In this document: piece after piece, positions 8,745-17,668 of the stretch
Layout of the letters: each line of letters starts with the position of its first letter
How positions within the stretch are numbered: the first letter of the stretch is position 1
From: JASGDC01 sp047608145
GTDB lineage: Bacteria; Actinomycetota; Actinomycetes; Actinomycetales; Micrococcaceae
Assembly: GCA_047608145.1 (NCBI GenBank)
Contig: JASGDC010000022.1
Span: 1-64,000 of the forward strand
DNA length: 64,000 bases
Reading direction: 5' to 3'
Made by a program: the position numbers and the translations under genes
The notes under the pieces: model-generated
Told to the model about the DNA's origin: nothing
Databases searched by the model: none
Seen by the model: only the letters and a program-made list of their open reading frames with translations

Positions 8745-9887
8745 TTAGTTACCTTCCTTTATCGAATTAATAGACTTATTCGCAAGAGTCCTAAGTTCTG
8801 CTGGCAATGGCGCTGAACCAGTTGCTTCATAGCTTAGTTTTTGCCCTTGTTCACTAACTACAAAAGTTTCCCAAGCTTTAACTAATTCCACAGTTTCTGG
8901 ATCTTTATAAGTAGTACAAACCGCGTGGTAAGAAACAAGTACTAATGGATAACTATTAGCTGCGGTAGTCTTACGGTCAATTTGGATAGCAATATCTGTA
9001 GGGATACGCCCAGAAACTTTTGGCGAAGCATTTACCACATTAGCTGCAGCTTCTGGAGTTACAGCTTGGAAAGTATCACCAACTTTAAGTTTAGTGCGTC
9101 CCAGGTCCTCACTAACTCCTGATTCATCAGCATAAGTGATTGCCCCTGGTGTACTTTCCACAGTAGCTACTACTCCAGCAGTTTTTTGAGCTGCCTCACC
9201 TTTGTATTGATTAGGCCACTTTTGATCAGCCTTATCAGGCCAATCTTGTGGTGCTACTTTGCTTAGGTAATCAGTAAAGTTTTGAGTAGTACCTGACTCA
9301 TCACCACGATGCACTGGAGTGATATCTAAGTTTGGCAAGTTAACTCCTGGGTTAAGTGCCTTAATCGCTGGATCATTCCAATTAGTTATCTTTTCCGAGA
9401 AAATCTTAGCAATCGTACTAGCATCTAAGTTCAAAGTTTTGATGCCATCAAGATTGAAAGTAACTTCAATTGGGCTAATATACACCGGAATATTTATCGC
9501 ACCTTCAGGGCCACATTTAGCTTTAGACTGATAAATTTCCGTATCTTTAAGATAGGCATCTGTCCCAGCAAATTGTGCTGCACCTTGAATTAATGCAGTG
9601 CGCCCTGCGCCAGATCCATCAGAAGAATACTGCACCTTAACATTAGGTTCCATCTGTTGGAATGCAGATACCCAAGTATCAACAGCTGATTTTTGAGAAC
9701 TAGCACCAATACCAGTCATAGTGCCTGAAATTTGATGGGCAGCAAGTGGTGGTTTAGCTAGTGGGTTACTATCTTTTGCGGCTGCAACTGGATCATCAGA
9801 TCCGCATGCAGTTAAAGTAAGAGCGCTTGCAATTGTTAGCGCTGAGATAGTAAACAAAGAATTACGTGAGTACTTTTTTCTTTTCAC
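8745..9887 (-). CDS. pstS: Phosphate-binding lipoprotein PstS
   Basis: The 380-residue protein begins at GTG 9887 with a basic N-terminus, a hydrophobic stretch and the lipobox LTAC (Cys28), so it is predicted to be lipid-anchored on the outer face. Phosphate-binding segments include GIGASSQKSA, YSSDGSGAGRTALI and HRGDESGTTQNFTDYL, all diagnostic for PstS. It is the first gene of pstSCAB-phoU. The 90-bp upstream gap should hold the promoter and any PhoP-type operator, but I could not place a clear direct repeat. Confidence 0.96.
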   Translation of the reverse strand: MKRKKYSRNSLFTISALTIASALTLTACGSDDPVAAAKDSNPLAKPPLAAHQISGTMTGIGASSQKSAVDTWVSAFQQMEPNVKVQYSSDGSGAGRTALIQGAAQFAGTDAYLKDTEIYQSKAKCGPEGAINIPVYISPIEVTFNLDGIKTLNLDASTIAKIFSEKITNWNDPAIKALNPGVNLPNLDITPVHRGDESGTTQNFTDYLSKVAPQDWPDKADQKWPNQYKGEAAQKTAGVVATVESTPGAITYADESGVSEDLGRTKLKVGDTFQAVTPEAAANVVNASPKVSGRIPTDIAIQIDRKTTAANSYPLVLVSYHAVCTTYKDPETVELVKAWETFVVSEQGQKLSYEATGSAPLPAELRTLANKSINSIKEGN

Positions 9888-9977
9888 ACTCTTAAATTAG
9901 CATAAAATCAAGGATGCGCTACCTTAGGTAAAAATAAATATATCGTTATCTCAAAATTTTGGTTTTTGCAAGAAAAG

Positions 9978-11048
9978 TCACATTAATGGTTTTCGAGCAT
10001 CATTGCTCAAAAACCTCTTTCTATCAACGATTACGGTGGCTCCAGCATCAAGCGGAACGACAATTTCTTGAGAACACGCCGAGCCATCTTTTAGTTTTAA
10101 TTGTGCATCAGCTGGAACAGTACGTTTGATGATTGCTAATGCAACTGGGCCCCATTCGTGATGGAAGCCACCTGTAGTAACTTTACCCACCACCTTTTCA
10201 CATTGAAGCACTTCTTGCCCATGCTTTGGAAAAGCATGATTAGAGCCATCTACATGCAATAAAACTAATCTCCTTGGTGGGTGTCCCACATTGTGCACTT
10301 TTGCAACAGTTTCCTGTCCTCGATAGCAACCTTTATTCAAGTGCACTGCGGAACGAAGCCAATTTAGCTCATGTGGAATAGTCTTATCATCAGTTTCAAA
10401 ACCGAAACGAGGCCTGGCTGCCATAATTCGCAATGCTTCAAAAGCATCAATACCTACCCAATTTACTTGGTCTTTTAACTCTTCTAATTCAGAGTTTGGC
10501 AAAATTAACTCTGCGTAAGACCAGGCACCTTGATCCTCTATGGTATCTCCATAAGCATGACCTCCAGGCTGTACTTCTGCCCAATTATCGATCCAAATTG
10601 CAGTTGGTTTTAGTTTAGTTTCATTAGTTAAAGCACCTAAAACTGCGTACTTATCGCTCACATCCTTAATCTGAATATCTTTCATAAAGACCATGGATTT
10701 CAGCCAAGCTTTTGCAGTATCTTTATCGTGACCTTCGACTAATAACCATAAAAAGTCTTCATCTTTAATCACTTTAAGTTGGTGTTCTACTCGACCTTGT
10801 GGAGTCAAGATTAAAGTTTCAGCACTTTCACCAGATTTAAGATGCATAAGCTCCTGGCTAGTTAATGAATTTAACCAATCTTGTGCATCACTACCATGCA
10901 ATTGCAAAATTCCATGGTTGGCTAAATGCACAAAAGTATTTTTGCGACTAGCAAGTAACTTCTTTTGGTCTTTCGTCAATGAACCAAAGTGAGCAGTGAC
11001 CCCTTGATCATGCCCCTGTGCTGAAACTGCTCCCGGAATATTAAGCAT
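9978..11048 (-). CDS. ygfZ: YgfZ/GcvT-like folate-binding protein
   Basis: The 356-residue protein carries the YgfZ signature KGCYRGQE (about residues 238-245) within a GcvT-like fold. YgfZ proteins bind folate and help assembly or repair of certain iron-sulfur enzymes such as MiaB. In actinobacteria it is commonly found near phosphate genes and a FABP-like gene, as here. Its start is one base after the stop of the FABP-like gene, so the two are probably co-transcribed. The cytoplasmic location is inferred from the absence of a signal. Confidence 0.88.
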   Translation of the reverse strand: MLNIPGAVSAQGHDQGVTAHFGSLTKDQKKLLASRKNTFVHLANHGILQLHGSDAQDWLNSLTSQELMHLKSGESAETLILTPQGRVEHQLKVIKDEDFLWLLVEGHDKDTAKAWLKSMVFMKDIQIKDVSDKYAVLGALTNETKLKPTAIWIDNWAEVQPGGHAYGDTIEDQGAWSYAELILPNSELEELKDQVNWVGIDAFEALRIMAARPRFGFETDDKTIPHELNWLRSAVHLNKGCYRGQETVAKVHNVGHPPRRLVLLHVDGSNHAFPKHGQEVLQCEKVVGKVTTGGFHHEWGPVALAIIKRTVPADAQLKLKDGSACSQEIVVPLDAGATVIVDRKRFLSNDARKPLM

Positions 11049-11049
11049 C

Positions 11050-11673
11050 TTATTCTGGATTATAAACTTTCTTTAATTGTGCTGAAGCGTGAGATTCAAG
11101 GGATTTTCCATTAGCTGCTACATCCCATGCCCACAATAATTCACCATTTACCCAGCCATACATTCTGGTAGCCGCAGCATAAGTTTTGGCACCTTGTGCA
11201 CGAGTAACTGCATCAGTCCTCAGCCGAATTCGGGCATTCTTAACATCACCAAGATAAAGCTCATTGATGCCACCTGGGTGCACAATACTCACTAACAGGT
11301 CAAAACCATTATCTTTATTACGGAGTTTCTCTACCTGCTCTGCATCAGCGTAAGTGTGTCCTTCATCTCCAGGGAACATCCCTGGGCCAGCATCTTTTTC
11401 AGTAAACTCACGACTAAGCTGCCAAATACCGCTTTCGACGTTTAGCGGAGCACCTTTTTTACCTTCGTCATCAACTAACCAAGTATGAGAAACGTATTCA
11501 AGGTATGGCAATTCACCATGTTTAAATTCTACTTCTTGGATAAAAGGTTCTTCAGTAAACTCATCTTCAGCTTCACCATGATGAGTAATTACTCCAGCAC
11601 CTTCCCACTTACCAAGTAACCAAGAGATTGGGACTACTTCTGGTGGTAACCCAGTAGGAATTTCCATAACCAT
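11050..11673 (-). CDS. FABP/nitrobindin-like beta-barrel protein (DUF1794)
   Basis: The 207-residue protein starts its barrel with LLGKWEGAGVI, the usual GxWxGxG opening of the nitrobindin / THAP4-C family. The family has a ten-stranded barrel, and some members bind heme and react with nitric oxide or peroxynitrite. Whether the heme-ligand histidine is present cannot be settled by eye. The ATG (11671-11673) overlaps the TAA of the upstream 37-residue membrane protein, and its stop abuts ygfZ. The three form a tight operon. Confidence 0.85.
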   Translation of the reverse strand: MVMEIPTGLPPEVVPISWLLGKWEGAGVITHHGEAEDEFTEEPFIQEVEFKHGELPYLEYVSHTWLVDDEGKKGAPLNVESGIWQLSREFTEKDAGPGMFPGDEGHTYADAEQVEKLRNKDNGFDLLVSIVHPGGINELYLGDVKNARIRLRTDAVTRAQGAKTYAAATRMYGWVNGELLWAWDVAANGKSLESHASAQLKKVYNPE

Positions 11674-11786
11674 TAAGAATTATCCTTAAATAGGGAATAT
11701 AATACATAGCCTGCGAAACCAGCGATACCTAAAGTACCTGCAGAGAGCAGACCGATAAAAAACATTTCAAGAGCTACTAAAGACAT
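11673..11786 (-). CDS. Small single-span membrane protein (37 aa)
   Basis: The frame reads ATG 11786 to TAA 11673-11675 and encodes 37 residues, most of them one hydrophobic helix (MFFIGLLSAGTLGIAGFAGY) ending in a short charged tail (LFKDNS). The stop overlaps the start of the FABP-like gene (TAATG), a strong sign of translational coupling and therefore of a real gene. I recognise no family. It may anchor or accompany the FABP-like/YgfZ pair. Confidence 0.6.
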   Translation of the reverse strand: MSLVALEMFFIGLLSAGTLGIAGFAGYVLYSLFKDNS

Positions 11787-11827
11787 ATTGTTATTCTACC
11801 GCCTAATTTATTTGTTTGCTATTAATT

Positions 11828-12094
11828 TTATACTCTAACCACGATTTTACCGCGAGTATGACCTTCGCGCTGCTTTGCTACTGCATCAGCGATTTTTTCT
11901 AATGGATAAGTTTCTGCAATCGGCAAGATTATCTCTTTGCCTGCAAGTAATTTCGCAATATCATCTAAGTCGTCCTCACTAGCCCTCTCTAGTACTTGTA
12001 CAAAATACTCATATTCTATCCCCCAATATTCATACTTATAACGTATTTTGCGCTTAATATATTCCTTGGATACTCTACTCTTACAAATAAGCAA
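11828..12094 (-). pseudogene. C-terminal remnant of a zinc-type alcohol dehydrogenase / quinone reductase
   Basis: The last 60 or so residues (LLAGKEIILPIAETYPLEKIADAVAKQREGH...GKIVVRV, starting around 12000) match the C-terminal end of medium-chain dehydrogenases, where the helix before the final strand reads ADAxxxxxxGHTRGK. The upstream part is Tyr/Lys/Arg-rich and unrelated. The catalytic and nucleotide-binding domains are absent, against a usual length of 310-340 residues. It is a truncated relic between the YgfZ operon and ppk. Confidence 0.7.
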
Positions 12095-12125
12095 AGATAC
12101 GCCTCACTTATCAGTAAATTGTTGG

Positions 12126-12131
12126 TAAAAT
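12126..12131 (+). promoter_or_regulatory. Candidate -10 element for a leaderless ppk transcript
   Basis: TAAAAT ends six bases before the ppk ATG (12138), and no ribosome binding site is present in between. This spacing places the transcript start at or next to the start codon. A good -35 hexamer is not obvious. Confidence 0.4.
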
Positions 12132-12137
12132 GATTAA

Positions 12138-14327
12138 ATGGCTGTAAAAAAGAAAAATAAACAAAAACTTGATAGTAAAAAAGACCATGTCTCAATTCCG
12201 GTGAAACTGGATAAACCAGAGCTTGAGGGAGATTTTGGCTTAGGCCGTTTCCTAGAACGTGAAATGTCATGGCTTGCATTTAACAAAAGAGTGCTAGAGC
12301 TTGCCGAAGATGAAACTCTACCACTATTAGAGCGTGCGAATTTCCTCGCAATTTTTGCTTCAAACTTAGATGAATTCTTCATGGTACGTGTGGCTGGTTT
12401 AAAGCGTCGTATTGCTACTGGTATCGCAGTACCTGCTGCTAACGGCGAAGCACCAGAAGTAATTTACGAAAATATTCTAACTACTGCTCATGAATTACAA
12501 AAGCGTCATGCGGCAGCTTTCCGTGAAGATATTCATCCAAAAATGATGGATGAAGGAATCCAATTAGTCACTTGGGATGAGTTAAATAAGGCTGACCAAA
12601 AGAAACTCAAAGACTACTTCAACACCAAGTTATTCCCTGTGTTAACTCCACTTGCAGTGGACCCAGCACACCCTTTCCCATATATTTCAGGTCTTTCACT
12701 TAACATGGCTATCTTGCTTCGTAACCCTGCAACTGGGACTCGCCGCTTTGCTCGCTTGAAAGTACCTACTGAAATTTCTAGGATTATCCCAGTAGATGGC
12801 CCCGGACAGCCCACAAAGGATAAGCCACGTCGTTACATGACAATGGAAGATGTCATTTCACACAACTTAGACGTCCTATTCCCAGGCATGGAAGTAGTAG
12901 AACAGCATATTTTCCGAGTAACTAGGAACGAAGATGTTTCTGTCGAGGAAGACGATGCAGAAAACTTACTTAAAGCTTTAGAAAAGGAATTGCTACGCCG
13001 CAAGTTTGGACCTCCGGTACGCCTAGAAGTTCCAAATAGCATTAGCGAAGATGTCCTTGAATACCTAGTTCAAGAGCTAGAAATGGATGACCGCGAAGTC
13101 TTCAAACTTCCAGCTCCAGTTGATTTACGTGGCTTGACTGAATTAACATCAATCAACCGCCCTGATTTACATTACCCACCTCGTGTGCCACACACTAACA
13201 GATTGCTTAACGAGACTGAGACTAGCCAAGCAGCTAATATCTTTGGTGCAATGCGTAACCGTGATGTCTTACTACACCACCCTTACGATGCTTTCTCTAC
13301 TAGTGTGCAAGCATTCTTGGAACAAGCAGCAGCAGATCCTAATGTCCAGGCGATTAAGCAGACTTTGTACCGTACTAGTGGTGATTCACCAATCGTAAAT
13401 TCACTTATTAAAGCTGCACAGTCAGGTAAACAAGTACTAGCTATCGTAGAAATTAAAGCTCGTTTTGATGAGGAAGCTAATATCTCTTGGGCTCGTAAAC
13501 TTGAACGTGCCGGCGTACACGTAGTGTACGGAATTGTGGGCTTAAAGACACACTGTAAGTTATCTCTTGTGGTACGTCGTGAAAAAGAAGGGCTTCGCTC
13601 TTACGCACATGTTGGTACTGGTAACTATCACCCTAAGACTGCTCGTTTCTATGAGGATTTAGGTCTACTAACTTGTGATCCAGTAGTTACTGACGATATG
13701 GCTAAATTGTTTAACCAGCTTTCTGGTTATGCTCCTGAAAGCCACTACGAACGTTTCCTTGTTGCACCTGGTACTTTACGTGCTGGTTTAGTAGAACTAA
13801 TGGAAAAGGAAACTAAGAATGCTAAAGCTGGTAAAAAAGCTAGTATCAAAATTAAAGTTAACTCTATAGTTGATGAAACTGTAATTGATAGCCTATACCG
13901 AGCTAGCCAAGCTGGCGTTAAAGTAGACGTAGTAGTGCGCGGTATTTGTGCAATTCGTCCAGGTGTCCCTGGCTTGAGTGAAAATATCAAAGTACGCTCA
14001 ATTCTTGGGCGTTACCTAGAACACTCTCGAATTTTCCGTTTCCATAATAATGGTAAGCCAATTACTTATATTGGTTCTTCAGATATGATGCACCGTAACT
14101 TGGACCGCCGTGTAGAAACTATCGTAAAGATTAAAGAAGACTATCAGCAAAACTATATTGAAGATTTGCTTAATCTTTATCTATCTGATGGAACTTCTTC
14201 ATGGGCACTTGACGAAGATGGAAACTGGACTCGTCAATATCAAGATAAAGATGGAAATCCACTAATTGATGCCCAAACATACATGGCTGACATGATTGAG
14301 ACTGCAAGAAAAGAGAACTTACGCTAA
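12138..14327 (+). CDS. ppk: Polyphosphate kinase (PPK1)
   Basis: The 729-residue protein has the full PPK1 layout. The N-terminal domain holds LEREMSWLAFNKRVLE, the head domain follows, and the two catalytic domains contain FLEQAAADPNVQAIKQTLYR, GLKTHCKLSLVVRR and HVGTGNYHPKTARFYEDLGLLT, which include the phosphorylated and auxiliary histidines. It makes polyphosphate from ATP reversibly. The length is normal for actinobacteria. The NUDIX/histidine-phosphatase gene follows after two bases, a linkage also seen with mycobacterial MutT1. It is near the pst, phoU and PiT genes, which supports a phosphate-storage locus. Confidence 0.97.
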   Translation: MAVKKKNKQKLDSKKDHVSIPVKLDKPELEGDFGLGRFLEREMSWLAFNKRVLELAEDETLPLLERANFLAIFASNLDEFFMVRVAGLKRRIATGIAVPAANGEAPEVIYENILTTAHELQKRHAAAFREDIHPKMMDEGIQLVTWDELNKADQKKLKDYFNTKLFPVLTPLAVDPAHPFPYISGLSLNMAILLRNPATGTRRFARLKVPTEISRIIPVDGPGQPTKDKPRRYMTMEDVISHNLDVLFPGMEVVEQHIFRVTRNEDVSVEEDDAENLLKALEKELLRRKFGPPVRLEVPNSISEDVLEYLVQELEMDDREVFKLPAPVDLRGLTELTSINRPDLHYPPRVPHTNRLLNETETSQAANIFGAMRNRDVLLHHPYDAFSTSVQAFLEQAAADPNVQAIKQTLYRTSGDSPIVNSLIKAAQSGKQVLAIVEIKARFDEEANISWARKLERAGVHVVYGIVGLKTHCKLSLVVRREKEGLRSYAHVGTGNYHPKTARFYEDLGLLTCDPVVTDDMAKLFNQLSGYAPESHYERFLVAPGTLRAGLVELMEKETKNAKAGKKASIKIKVNSIVDETVIDSLYRASQAGVKVDVVVRGICAIRPGVPGLSENIKVRSILGRYLEHSRIFRFHNNGKPITYIGSSDMMHRNLDRRVETIVKIKEDYQQNYIEDLLNLYLSDGTSSWALDEDGNWTRQYQDKDGNPLIDAQTYMADMIETARKENLR

Positions 14328-14329
14328 CT

Positions 14330-15301
14330 ATGGGTAACAAAGTAAATGAGTGTTTAAACCCAAAATGTGTCGCCAAAGAAACTAAAGTTTTTGCTGCTGG
14401 TGCTGTGTGCTGGCGGATAAAAGATGGCAATTTACAGGTATTAATAATTCATCGTCCAAATTATGATGACTGGTCACTACCAAAAGGCAAGCTTGATCCT
14501 GGCGAAACATTACCACAAACAGCTGTTCGTGAAGTTTGGGAAGAAGTTGGGTTAAAAATCCGACTTGGCATCCCCTTACCTCCCGTGCATTACCAAGTGA
14601 AACAAGGGTACAAACACATATCTTACTGGGCTGCAAAAGCTACTAACAAGGTTACAGTTGATGATAAAGAAGTTGATAAATCCCACTGGTATAACATTGA
14701 CCGAGCACTACGTAAATTAACACAACGTGTTGATCAAAAACCAGTAGCTTACCTAGCCAAAGCTTTTGAAGATAACGAGTTAGAAACCTGGCCGTACATT
14801 ATGGTACGTCATGCAAAAGCAAAGCCACGCTCAGCATGGGCACGTGCTGAAGGTGATCGTCCATTAGCTGCAACTGGCCGTAAACAAGCCAAGGCTGTGG
14901 GACCATTACTTGAGTCATGGCAACCTACTAGTCTAGTAACTAGTCCATGGCTACGTTGCTACCGTACGCTAGAAGGTTATTCTGAAAAGCATGAAATTAA
15001 GCTAAAAACTAAATCTGCTTTAACAGAAAAAAACCATGAACGTAAACCAGAAAAAGTCGTCAAAGTACTTAACAAGTTCTTAGACAAACAAGAACCAGTG
15101 GCTATTTGTAGCCACCGACCAGTATTCCCTACTATTGTGGATACCTTACGCTTCCACGCAGATGAGCATGCAGCTGAATACTTACCTACTGAAGATCCTT
15201 GGTTAAAACCTGGTGAAATAATTGTTAGCCAAGTGGCTATTAACAAACCACAAAAAATTGTTAGTATTGAAATGCATAGACCTGCATACGACAATGGATA
15301 G
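14330..15301 (+). CDS. NUDIX hydrolase fused to a histidine phosphatase (MutT1-like)
   Basis: The 323-residue protein has an N-terminal NUDIX domain with the complete box GKLDPGETLPQTAVREVWEEVG (positions about 55-76, pattern Gx5Ex7REVxEExG) and a C-terminal histidine phosphatase domain starting with MVRHAKAKPRSAW (RHG-type motif). Mycobacterial MutT1 has this architecture and removes 8-oxo-dGTP and diadenosine polyphosphates. It lies two bases after ppk, so it is probably in one operon. The product is cytoplasmic. Confidence 0.9.
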   Translation: MGNKVNECLNPKCVAKETKVFAAGAVCWRIKDGNLQVLIIHRPNYDDWSLPKGKLDPGETLPQTAVREVWEEVGLKIRLGIPLPPVHYQVKQGYKHISYWAAKATNKVTVDDKEVDKSHWYNIDRALRKLTQRVDQKPVAYLAKAFEDNELETWPYIMVRHAKAKPRSAWARAEGDRPLAATGRKQAKAVGPLLESWQPTSLVTSPWLRCYRTLEGYSEKHEIKLKTKSALTEKNHERKPEKVVKVLNKFLDKQEPVAICSHRPVFPTIVDTLRFHADEHAAEYLPTEDPWLKPGEIIVSQVAINKPQKIVSIEMHRPAYDNG

Positions 15302-15309
15302 AGGTTATC

Positions 15310-16416
15310 TTGGCTAGCAATAATAATGTAGGATTCGTTGGCTGGCGCGGTATGGTTGGTTCCGTTTTAATGAACCGCTTACGTGAAGAAAACGACTTCA
15401 AGAACTTTAACTCAGTATTTTTCACTACTTCTGCAGTTGGTAAACCTGCGCCTTTTGATGCTGGAACCCTAAAAGATGCTTACGATATTAAAGAGCTAGC
15501 TAAACAAAATATTATTGTCACTGCTCAAGGCGGAGATTACACTACCGAAGTATACGAAAAACTACGCAATAGCGGTTGGAATGGTATCTGGATTGATGCA
15601 GCAAGCACATTACGCATGGAAAAAGATGCTGTCATCGTACTTGATCCAGTTAATCGTAAAGTAATTGACGAAGCCCTTGCTAATGGAACCAAAACTTTTA
15701 TCGGCGGTAATTGCACTGTAAGCACTATGCTTATTGGATTAGGTGGCTTATTTGAAGCTAAAAAAGTTGAGTGGATGAACTCAATGACTTACCAAGCAGC
15801 TTCTGGTGGCGGTGCCCGTCACATGCGTGAGTTATTGACACAGTTTGGCGACATTGAAAATGCTGTGGATAGCGAACTTAAGGACCCAAGTAGTGCAATT
15901 CTTAATATTGACAAGAAAGTCCTTGAAACTCAGAAGCAGGTTGATACTACTCAATTTGGAGTTCCACTTGCTGGCAACCTAATTCCTTGGATTGATAACG
16001 ACCTTGGCAATGGGCAGTCTCGTGAAGAGTGGAAAGCCGAAGTTGAAACTAACAAAATTCTAAATACGGAAAAGACAATTCCGATTGATGGTATCTGTGT
16101 TCGCATCGGCGCACTGCGTTCGCACTCACAAGCAATTACTTTGAAAACTACCGAGAAGATGACAGTCGAGGAAATTGAAGAGTTAATTGCTAATCACAAT
16201 GAGTGGGTTAAAGTAATTCCTAACTCTAAAGAAGAATCCATGAATGAGCTAACTCCCGTAGCTACTTCAGGAACACTAAGTGTTCCAGTTGGACGTATTC
16301 GACAATCACGAGTCGACCCACAGATTTTCAACTTATTCACAGTTGGCGACCAATTGCTTTGGGGAGCAGCAGAACCAATTCGTCGCATGCTACTAATTGC
16401 AATCGGAAAAATCTAA
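15310..16416 (+). CDS. asd: Aspartate-semialdehyde dehydrogenase
   Basis: The 368-residue protein starts at TTG 15310 behind GAGG. It has the NADP-binding start NNVGFVGWRGMVGSVLMNRL and the active-site cysteine in GGNCTVSTML. It reduces aspartyl phosphate to aspartate semialdehyde for lysine/DAP, threonine and methionine synthesis, and so feeds peptidoglycan. The WRGMVGSVL opening and the length resemble the enterobacterial-type enzyme rather than the shorter typical actinobacterial one, which may point to old transfer. A terminator follows. Confidence 0.95.
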   Translation: MASNNNVGFVGWRGMVGSVLMNRLREENDFKNFNSVFFTTSAVGKPAPFDAGTLKDAYDIKELAKQNIIVTAQGGDYTTEVYEKLRNSGWNGIWIDAASTLRMEKDAVIVLDPVNRKVIDEALANGTKTFIGGNCTVSTMLIGLGGLFEAKKVEWMNSMTYQAASGGGARHMRELLTQFGDIENAVDSELKDPSSAILNIDKKVLETQKQVDTTQFGVPLAGNLIPWIDNDLGNGQSREEWKAEVETNKILNTEKTIPIDGICVRIGALRSHSQAITLKTTEKMTVEEIEELIANHNEWVKVIPNSKEESMNELTPVATSGTLSVPVGRIRQSRVDPQIFNLFTVGDQLLWGAAEPIRRMLLIAIGKI

Positions 16417-16433
16417 GCTTAATAATAACTCCA

Positions 16434-16510
16434 GGGTATACATTTTTCTAGTTTCTATACAAAATTTCGTGTGAATTTAAGAGAAATGTATACCCTTATT
16501 TTTATTGTTG
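16434..16510 (+). terminator. Terminator after asd
   Basis: A perfect 12-bp inverted repeat, GGGTATACATTT (16434-16445) with AAATGTATACCC (16484-16495), is followed by TTATTTTTATT. The loop is long (38 nt), but position and T-rich tail fit a Rho-independent terminator. Confidence 0.65.
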
Positions 16511-16573
16511 CCCCTCCCCTTCCAAAATATATTAGAAAGTTACGCATTTCCTCCACAACTTTCCTTAAACAAG

Positions 16574-16582
16574 TTATCCACA
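16574..16582 (+). promoter_or_regulatory. Isolated DnaA box upstream of the tad locus
   Basis: TTATCCACA, a perfect consensus DnaA box, lies 70 bp before the ssd-like gene. A single 9-mer can occur by chance, but the same motif is clustered at 37.4 kb and in oriC. Confidence 0.4.
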
Positions 16583-16652
16583 ATGTACTAATAATTTCAG
16601 ACAACAACATCTATTAAATTGCATGCTGTAATCATACGAAAAAGGTGGTTTC

Positions 16653-17666
16653 ATGCAACAGCATCCAGTATTAGTAATTGGCACCGAAGATGATGTATCT
16701 TCAAAACTTCTAGAACTTTGCCAAGCTACAGGTAATGATGCTTGGCATTATGTAAGCATTCCTGATGACTCAAAAGAATGGAAAGAAGCACCAAAAGTGC
16801 TTATTTCAGCAAAACTTGAGGAAACAGTACAAAAAAGAAATGGCGTAGCCCTGATTAAAGAAGGTCTTAATGAAGACTTACGACTATATAAAAGAGCCAT
16901 TGAAAATGGGGCTGAAGAAGTATTTTCAATTGAAGGATCTATAGACCGTATTGTCGACTTTATAAATCAAGAAACTATAGTACACAAACCTTGTATAGCA
17001 ATCGTAATCCATGGCACATGCGGTCATGTTGGCGCCACTAGTTTAGCTATAAGCATGGCACAAGAAATACTTAAAAAATTCTCTTGCTTATTAATTGACA
17101 CACATCGATTACATAATGGGTTAGCAAGGTACATTGAAGGAGATGGCTACGACTGGGGAGACTTCATCGAAGTTGAAGGAAGAATCAGCTCCCACTATTT
17201 AGAAGATTCTTTACCGAAAATAACCAATATCCCCTGCTTAACTTGGTTTAAAAATGATAGTAGAAAACAGACTGTTTCACATGAAACATTTTATAGCGTA
17301 TTCAAAGCAGCTGAGCAAAAATATGACTTTATTATTGTTGATTGGGCAGCGCATGAAATTCCAGACTTTTTACAGTCAGTACATCATATAGTGCTACTAA
17401 GAGCTCGCTGTGGAGATGCTGAAATTGCTAATACCTTTGGCACTATTACTAATAATCCGTTATTAGTGTTAACTGGAAAAATTCCACCTGGAGTTACCAA
17501 GGATTTAATTGAAGAAGTTACCAAAATTCCTTTGTGCTACCACCTTAAAGAGCAGAGAAATTATGTTAATTATGATCATGAAGAGCCAGAAAATACATTA
17601 AAAGCACTAGAAAAAACTCAATATCCTGAATTAGCAGTACACCTTATAAAAGAGTTAGAAGTTTAA
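16653..17666 (+). CDS. Ssd/CpaE-like MinD-superfamily ATPase
   Basis: The 337-residue protein has a degenerate N-terminal receiver-like region and a P-loop ATPase domain starting with IVIHGTCGHVGATSLAISMA (about residues 115-134). This is a deviant Walker A without the usual GKT, as is common in the septum-site-determining (Ssd) / CpaE group. A LIDTHRLHNGLARYI segment and IIVDWAAHE follow. It is the first gene of the tad locus and probably helps localise the secretion machine. A strong RBS (AAGGTGG) precedes ATG 16653. The tadA gene follows after two bases. Confidence 0.85.
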   Translation: MQQHPVLVIGTEDDVSSKLLELCQATGNDAWHYVSIPDDSKEWKEAPKVLISAKLEETVQKRNGVALIKEGLNEDLRLYKRAIENGAEEVFSIEGSIDRIVDFINQETIVHKPCIAIVIHGTCGHVGATSLAISMAQEILKKFSCLLIDTHRLHNGLARYIEGDGYDWGDFIEVEGRISSHYLEDSLPKITNIPCLTWFKNDSRKQTVSHETFYSVFKAAEQKYDFIIVDWAAHEIPDFLQSVHHIVLLRARCGDAEIANTFGTITNNPLLVLTGKIPPGVTKDLIEEVTKIPLCYHLKEQRNYVNYDHEEPENTLKALEKTQYPELAVHLIKELEV

Positions 17667-17668
17667 CT

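Noticed and set aside
12016..12382. Minus-strand frames opposite the start of ppk
   Set aside because: Shadow frames of ppk with no homology or initiation signals.
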